Below, one piece after another: positions 4,635 through 5,267 of a stretch of 5,267 bases of DNA. The stretch is taken from positions 1 to 5,267 of the forward strand of contig SLLJ01000254.1 in NCBI GenBank assembly GCA_007134165.1, in the 5' to 3' direction. Positions within the stretch are counted from its first letter, which is position 1; every line of letters begins with the position of its first letter. The position numbers and the translations under genes are program-made. The notes below the pieces were generated by a model. That model was not told the origin of the DNA and did no database searches. It was given only the letters and a program-made list of their open reading frames with translations. The DNA comes from Nitriliruptoraceae bacterium. Its GTDB lineage: Bacteria > Actinomycetota > Nitriliruptoria > Nitriliruptorales > Nitriliruptoraceae.

Positions 4635-5267
4635 ATGTCGGATGACACCCGGATCCCGAAGGATCGGGCCGTAATCGACCGCATCGTGGACGGCACCACC
4701 GCGGTGTTGCTGCTCGGCGCCGACGAGCAGGAGTTGCTCGTACCCGTCGACGCGCTGCCCGCCGAAGCCCGCGAGCGCGACTGGATCGTCGTGCAGCCCG
4801 GCGCGGACCCGGCCGCGGTCTTCGACGTGGACACCGAACTCACCGACCAACGCACCGGCCAGACCGAGGCACACCTCGATCGCATCCGCCAGCAGCTGTC
4901 GGACGGACGCTTCCCCCGTCGCTGGACACCACGACCAGACCCGCGCCATCGCGCGACCCGCGCCGATCCGTGCGCCCCGGCCGCAGCGGGCGCCGCGGCT
5001 CAACTGCTGCACGGCAGGGCTCCCGATCTCCGACCGGCACCAACGCCGGGATCCAGCGGGTCATGCACGAAACACGCGCCTGCGGAGGATTGTGTCCACG
5101 GACGCCGCGGGTCGTGCACGAAACACGCGCCTGCGGAGGTTTGTGTCCACGGGCGCCGCGGGTCATGCACGAAACTCGCGCCTGCGGAGGTATGTGTCCA
5201 CGGGCGGACGACAAACCGTGCGCAGCTAGCGTCACCGATGTCTGCGCACGATGTCAGCGCAGGACGA
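4635..5267 (+). CDS. DUF3006 domain protein, open at the right edge
   Basis: The frame starts at ATG 4635 with GAGG 8 bases upstream (4623-4626) and stays open for 211 codons to the window end, so the gene is partial. Residues about 12-96 match the DUF3006 pattern: AVIDRIVDGTTAVLLLG (12-28), an acidic loop ADEQE, LLVPVDALPAEAR (34-46), DWIVVQ (49-54), then a charged helix ending near RIRQQLSDGRF (83-93). The domain is small, probably beta-rich, and of unknown function. Families of this type usually end soon after this helix. Here the frame continues through a Pro/Arg/Ala-rich stretch (97-140) into three 17-residue units (about 141-190) produced by the 51-bp tandem repeat, each with two Cys (SCTKHAPAE then CVHGRR). 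The tail is probably a readthrough extension after loss of the original stop, but a real Cys-rich repeat tail is possible. Its neighbour upstream is a broken ComEC-type hydrolase, its likely former partner. Confidence 0.75.
   Translation, partial: MSDDTRIPKDRAVIDRIVDGTTAVLLLGADEQELLVPVDALPAEARERDWIVVQPGADPAAVFDVDTELTDQRTGQTEAHLDRIRQQLSDGRFPRRWTPRPDPRHRATRADPCAPAAAGAAAQLLHGRAPDLRPAPTPGSSGSCTKHAPAEDCVHGRRGSCTKHAPAEVCVHGRRGSCTKLAPAEVCVHGRTTNRAQLASPMSAHDVSAGR
5056..5206 (-). repeat. Right cluster of the 51-bp repeat family (three tandem copies)
   Basis: Three head-to-tail units begin at 5056, 5107 and 5158, with an exact 51-bp period. On the + strand each reads GCGGGTCRTGCACGAAAC followed by WCGCGCCTGCGGAGG and TGTGTCCACGG. 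The units differ at only a few positions. The second contains the perfect palindrome TCGTGCACGA (5112-5121); the other two have TCATGCACGA. The family's orientation, set by the GTTTCGTGC core, is opposite to that of the cluster at 3801-3964. Because 51 is divisible by three, every frame without a stop in one unit stays open through all three. Confidence 0.93.

Noticed and set aside
5056..5206. CRISPR array
   Set aside because: Units are contiguous with no variable spacers, and the whole 51 bases repeat. This is a minisatellite, not repeat-spacer structure.
4840..5235. Minus-strand frame with repeated PPQARVSC motif
   Set aside because: The motif is what the 51-bp DNA repeat encodes on this strand. 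No start signal or domain supports a protein, and the opposite strand holds DUF3006.

Overview
The window is very GC-rich DNA with GTG/ATG starts, clear GAGG/AGGAG ribosome-binding sites and long open antisense frames. This is typical of a high-GC actinobacterium; I cannot name the genus. Three apparently intact genes, one truncated gene, one decayed gene fragment and one gene running off the right edge can be supported. No tRNA, rRNA, CRISPR array or transposase is visible.

Left half (1-3618). An amidase-signature hydrolase on the + strand (199-1635) faces a three-gene block on the - strand, transcribed from right to left: a small DUF2256-DUF3253 zinc-knuckle protein (3618-3229), an alpha/beta hydrolase of the HGGPG type (3136-2333), and the N-terminal half of a class II histone-deacetylase-like amidohydrolase (2226 to about 1655). 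The deacetylase stops matching its family just after its HHGNGTQ motif, about 20 bp past the amidase stop codon. It also carries Ala where the zinc-binding Asp should be. It is therefore most likely a dead gene left by a deletion. Amidase, deacetylase-like and alpha/beta hydrolase genes side by side suggest a former cluster for cleaving amide or acyl-amine compounds, but that is inference.

Right half (3619-5267). This part looks degraded and repeat-rich. It holds the C-terminal piece of a ComEC/Rec2-type metallo-beta-lactamase-fold protein (4217-4485) with one frameshift and an altered HHGS motif. A DUF3006 protein follows (from 4635, open to the window edge). DUF3006 genes are, to my knowledge, often found beside ComEC-like hydrolases, so the two were probably one unit.

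The most unusual structure is repetitive. A 51-bp repeat family occurs as three degenerate copies at 3801-3964 in one orientation and as three near-perfect tandem copies at 5056-5206 in the other, bracketing the broken metallo-hydrolase/DUF3006 module. There are also a 28-bp tandem repeat (4105-4178), a 10-bp helical-pitch tandem repeat just before the DUF3006 start (4549-4623), and a 22-bp duplication across the alpha/beta hydrolase stop codon (2314-2356). I see no convincing new enzymatic or defence system; the inverted 51-bp repeat clusters are the best lead.
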